Shown here piece by piece: positions 33,123 to 34,700 of a stretch of 34,700 bases of DNA. A program made the position numbers and the translations under genes. This DNA is from an uncultured bacterium (GTDB taxonomy: Bacteria > Planctomycetota > UBA1135 > GCA-002686595). Under the pieces are notes generated by a model. The model made no database searches, had not been told where the DNA came from, and saw only the letters and a list, made by a program, of their open reading frames with translations. Position 1 is the stretch's first letter, and every line of letters starts with the position of its first letter. The DNA lies in NCBI GenBank assembly GCA_937910685.1, contig CALEMP010000128.1, forward strand, positions 1 to 34,700, in the 5' to 3' direction.

Positions 33123-33158
33123 CGGAAGGCCGCGTCGCCCTGGCGACGCGGCCTTCCG
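33123..33158 (+). terminator. Strong rho-independent-type terminator
   Basis: A perfect 17-nt inverted repeat: CGGAAGGCCGCGTCGCC (33123-33139) and its exact complement (33142-33158), with a practical stem of 16 bp and a 4-nt loop. TATTGATT follows, so the T-tract is short but present. It ends the lipoprotein transcript and isolates it from menG. Confidence 0.8.
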
Positions 33159-33269
33159 TATTGATTGCCGTCCCCGACCTGAGGAAATTGGAAAACTCGG
33201 GCGCTTCTGGGGAGCAAATGCTCATCCCCCTCCAACGCTCTTCCTATCCTGTGGCTCGGACCCCTTCCC

Positions 33270-34058
33270 ATGCCTGATCCCACGGCCGTGCGCTCCATGT
33301 TTGCCCGTATCTCGGGCACCTACGACCTCCTGAACCGGGGGCTTTCCATGGGTGTGGACCAGCGCTGGCGGCGGGCGGCCCTGGGGCTTGTTAGCCGAGG
33401 GGAGAGTCTCGCGGGCCAAACGATCGTGGATGTGTGCACGGGCACCGGGGACCTGGCTTTGCTTGCGGCGCGCGCGGGGGCTCAGGTGGTGGGGCTGGAC
33501 TTCACCCGAGAGATGGTGGCCCATGCTCCGCGTAAGGCGATCAAGCAGGCCAGAAAAACCACTACGGGGCCATCGGTTTTTTTGCATGGGGATGCCCAAG
33601 CATTACCCCTTGCCAGCAATCAGGCCCACGGGGCCACCGTCGCTTTTGGTATCCGGAACACCTCCGATCGCATCCAAACCCTGCGCGAGATGGCGCGAGT
33701 GGTGAAGCCTGGGGGAAGAGTCGTAGTGTTGGAATTCAGTACGCCTCGCTCGCGCTTTTTTGGCGCCCTATACAGGGGTTACTTCACCCGGGTATTGCCC
33801 CGAGTGGGGGGCATGGTGTCCGGTGATAAGGATGCCTACAGTTATCTACCCCGCACGGTTCTTGCTTGGCCCAGCCCGGACGAATTCCAGGCGGAGTTCG
33901 AATCCCTGGGCCTAGTGGCCTGCGGTCACCAAAGGTTGACCGGAGGAATCGCCTGCTTGCACTATGGAACCGTAGCAGAGACGCCGAGTGTTGCCGCCCC
34001 TGAAGCAGCGGCCTCTTTAGTTGACTCTTCCGCGTCGAAAGAGGTGCTTTGCCCATGA
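33270..34058 (+). CDS. menG: Demethylmenaquinone methyltransferase (UbiE/MenG family)
   Basis: 262 residues. It methylates the naphthoquinone ring of demethylmenaquinone (or the benzoquinone in ubiquinone makers) using S-adenosylmethionine. Visible: MFARISGTYDLLNRGLSMG (10-28), the family signature; SAM motif I VDVCTGTGDLAL (53-64); GLDFTREM (75-82); FGIRNTSDR; and VKPGGRVVVLEFSTP. A short Ala/Ser-rich extension closes the C-terminus. The stop overlaps the ubiX-type gene (ATGA), so the products are coupled. Pairing of a UbiE-type methyltransferase with a UbiX-family enzyme fits the futalosine route to menaquinone, in which MqnM and MqnL are UbiX- and UbiD-related. Ubiquinone is the alternative. 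The symbol menG rests on that inference; ubiE is equally defensible. Confidence 0.9.
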   Translation: MPDPTAVRSMFARISGTYDLLNRGLSMGVDQRWRRAALGLVSRGESLAGQTIVDVCTGTGDLALLAARAGAQVVGLDFTREMVAHAPRKAIKQARKTTTGPSVFLHGDAQALPLASNQAHGATVAFGIRNTSDRIQTLREMARVVKPGGRVVVLEFSTPRSRFFGALYRGYFTRVLPRVGGMVSGDKDAYSYLPRTVLAWPSPDEFQAEFESLGLVACGHQRLTGGIACLHYGTVAETPSVAAPEAAASLVDSSASKEVLCP

Positions 34059-34700
34059 GTCGTTTTTTCGTGGGTATCACCGGCGCCAGTGGGCATATAT
34101 ACGCGGAGGCCCTCTTGCGAGGGTTGACCGCCCAAGGACATCAGGTGGATTTGGCTGCGACTCCGGCGGGTTGCCTAGTCCTGCGCCATGAACTCGGTGT
34201 GGAAGCGGGGCAGGCGGGCGAATTGCTCGCTGAAGCCCTGCCTGGCTGGCTTGGAGAAGAATGCGCCAGCCAGATCCGCGCCTTTCCTTCTTCCGCCGTC
34301 GGGGCACCCCCTTCCTCGGGAACAGCCCTCACCGGCGCTGCGATCATCTGCCCCTGCAGCATGGGCACCTTGGGCCGGGTGCGCGCCGGGTACAGCTCGA
34401 ATCTGGTGGAACGCGTGGCGGATGTTGCCCTTAAGGAAGGTCGCCCGTTGGTGCTCATTCCACGGGAGACTCCCCTTTCGGTGATCCACCTGGAGAATAT
34501 GCTGGACCTCACGCGTATGGGTGCGATTTGTCTGCCCGCTATGCCAGGGTTTTACCACCACCCCAAGTCCATCGAGGATCTGGTGAATTTTGTGGTGGGT
34601 AAGATCTTTGATCGCCTGGGCATTGAGTCGCAATCAGGTGCCCGTTGGACTGGGCTGGCGGACCCGCCGGAGGAAACCCTCGAAAGCCCCCCGGGAATCA
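34055..34700 (+). CDS. UbiX-family flavin prenyltransferase (3' partial)
   Basis: 215 residues are visible and the frame is open to the end of the window. UbiX makes prenylated FMN, the cofactor of UbiD-type decarboxylases. Visible: FVGITGASGHIYAEALL (5-21) with the flavin-binding GASG; PPSSGTALTGAAIICPCSMGTLGRV with the UbiX signature PCSM; GYSSNLVERVADVALKEGRPLVLIPRETPLSVIHLENML, which matches the family closely; and LPAMPGFYHHPKSIEDLVNFVVGKIFDRLGIE, the usual end of the fold. A tail of more than 20 residues continues past the point where many UbiX proteins stop. It starts on the ATGA overlap with the methyltransferase gene. The Lys of the common CSMKTL motif is Gly here. It probably serves menaquinone synthesis (MqnM-like), which the window cannot prove. 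Confidence 0.92.
   Translation, partial: MSRFFVGITGASGHIYAEALLRGLTAQGHQVDLAATPAGCLVLRHELGVEAGQAGELLAEALPGWLGEECASQIRAFPSSAVGAPPSSGTALTGAAIICPCSMGTLGRVRAGYSSNLVERVADVALKEGRPLVLIPRETPLSVIHLENMLDLTRMGAICLPAMPGFYHHPKSIEDLVNFVVGKIFDRLGIESQSGARWTGLADPPEETLESPPGI

Noticed and set aside
1..34700. CRISPR arrays, tRNA or rRNA genes, transposases, integrases and prophage genes
   Set aside because: I looked for regularly spaced repeats, tRNA cloverleaf signatures and transposase or integrase motifs and saw none.

Overview
The window is a GC-rich, gene-dense chromosomal segment with 28 protein-coding genes that I can support. I see no rRNA, tRNA, CRISPR array, insertion sequence or phage gene. The gene set suggests a free-living Gram-negative bacterium: lipoproteins with lipoboxes, a pseudopilin-like protein, Hanks-type Ser/Thr kinases, a GldG/DUF4340 pair, a SpoIID-domain lipoprotein, and a menaquinone-type methyltransferase next to a UbiX-family enzyme. 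Abundant Ser/Thr kinases, weak use of Shine-Dalgarno sites and large YVTN/Ig-like surface lipoproteins fit Planctomycetota best. This is an inference without a marker-gene tree.

Layout. 2-1836 (+): the end of a GldG-like ABC auxiliary gene and a coupled DUF4340 gene. 1843-8248 (-): a bifunctional Gfo/Idh/MocA-SDR fusion, a GT4 glycosyltransferase, a Nudix hydrolase, a Ser/Thr kinase overlapping its PP2C phosphatase, and a pseudopilin-like protein. 8249-8668 is a non-coding leader. 8669-11673 (+): guaB-guaA. 11770-14613 (-): a large membrane-spanning Ser/Thr kinase with a repeat-rich C-terminal half. 14781-16849 (-): an OmpR-type response regulator and histidine kinase. 17056-19562 (+): an acidic secreted protein coupled to a GT-C-like membrane protein. 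19563-20818: two divergent small membrane proteins. 20900-23056 (+): comF-like and larC. 23075-24205 (-): a PLP aminotransferase homologue with an unusual active site. 24389-25828 (+): an SH3-like secreted protein followed by a previously easy-to-miss 53-residue Cys-rich protein. 25848-29360 (-): ruvB, a spoIID-like lipoprotein gene and tgt. 29899-33075 (+): a 1058-residue surface lipoprotein ending at a strong terminator. 33270-34700 (+): menG/ubiE and a ubiX-family gene cut by the window end.

How the genes work together. guaBA form the GMP branch of purine synthesis. menG and ubiX probably belong to menaquinone synthesis. The kinase and phosphatase form a reversible phosphorylation module. 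The response regulator and histidine kinase face the acidic secreted protein across a shared control region that carries tandem 11-nt repeats. Seven gene pairs overlap by exactly 4 nt (ATGA, GTGA or TTGA), so translational coupling is a recurrent device here. The observations most worth a second look are the hidden Cys-rich small protein, the Gfo/Idh-SDR fusion, the aminotransferase with Ser at the usual PLP-contacting Asp, the two non-RD kinases, the Asp+5 pseudopilin and the solitary larC. I found no convincing wholly new multi-gene defence or mobile system.
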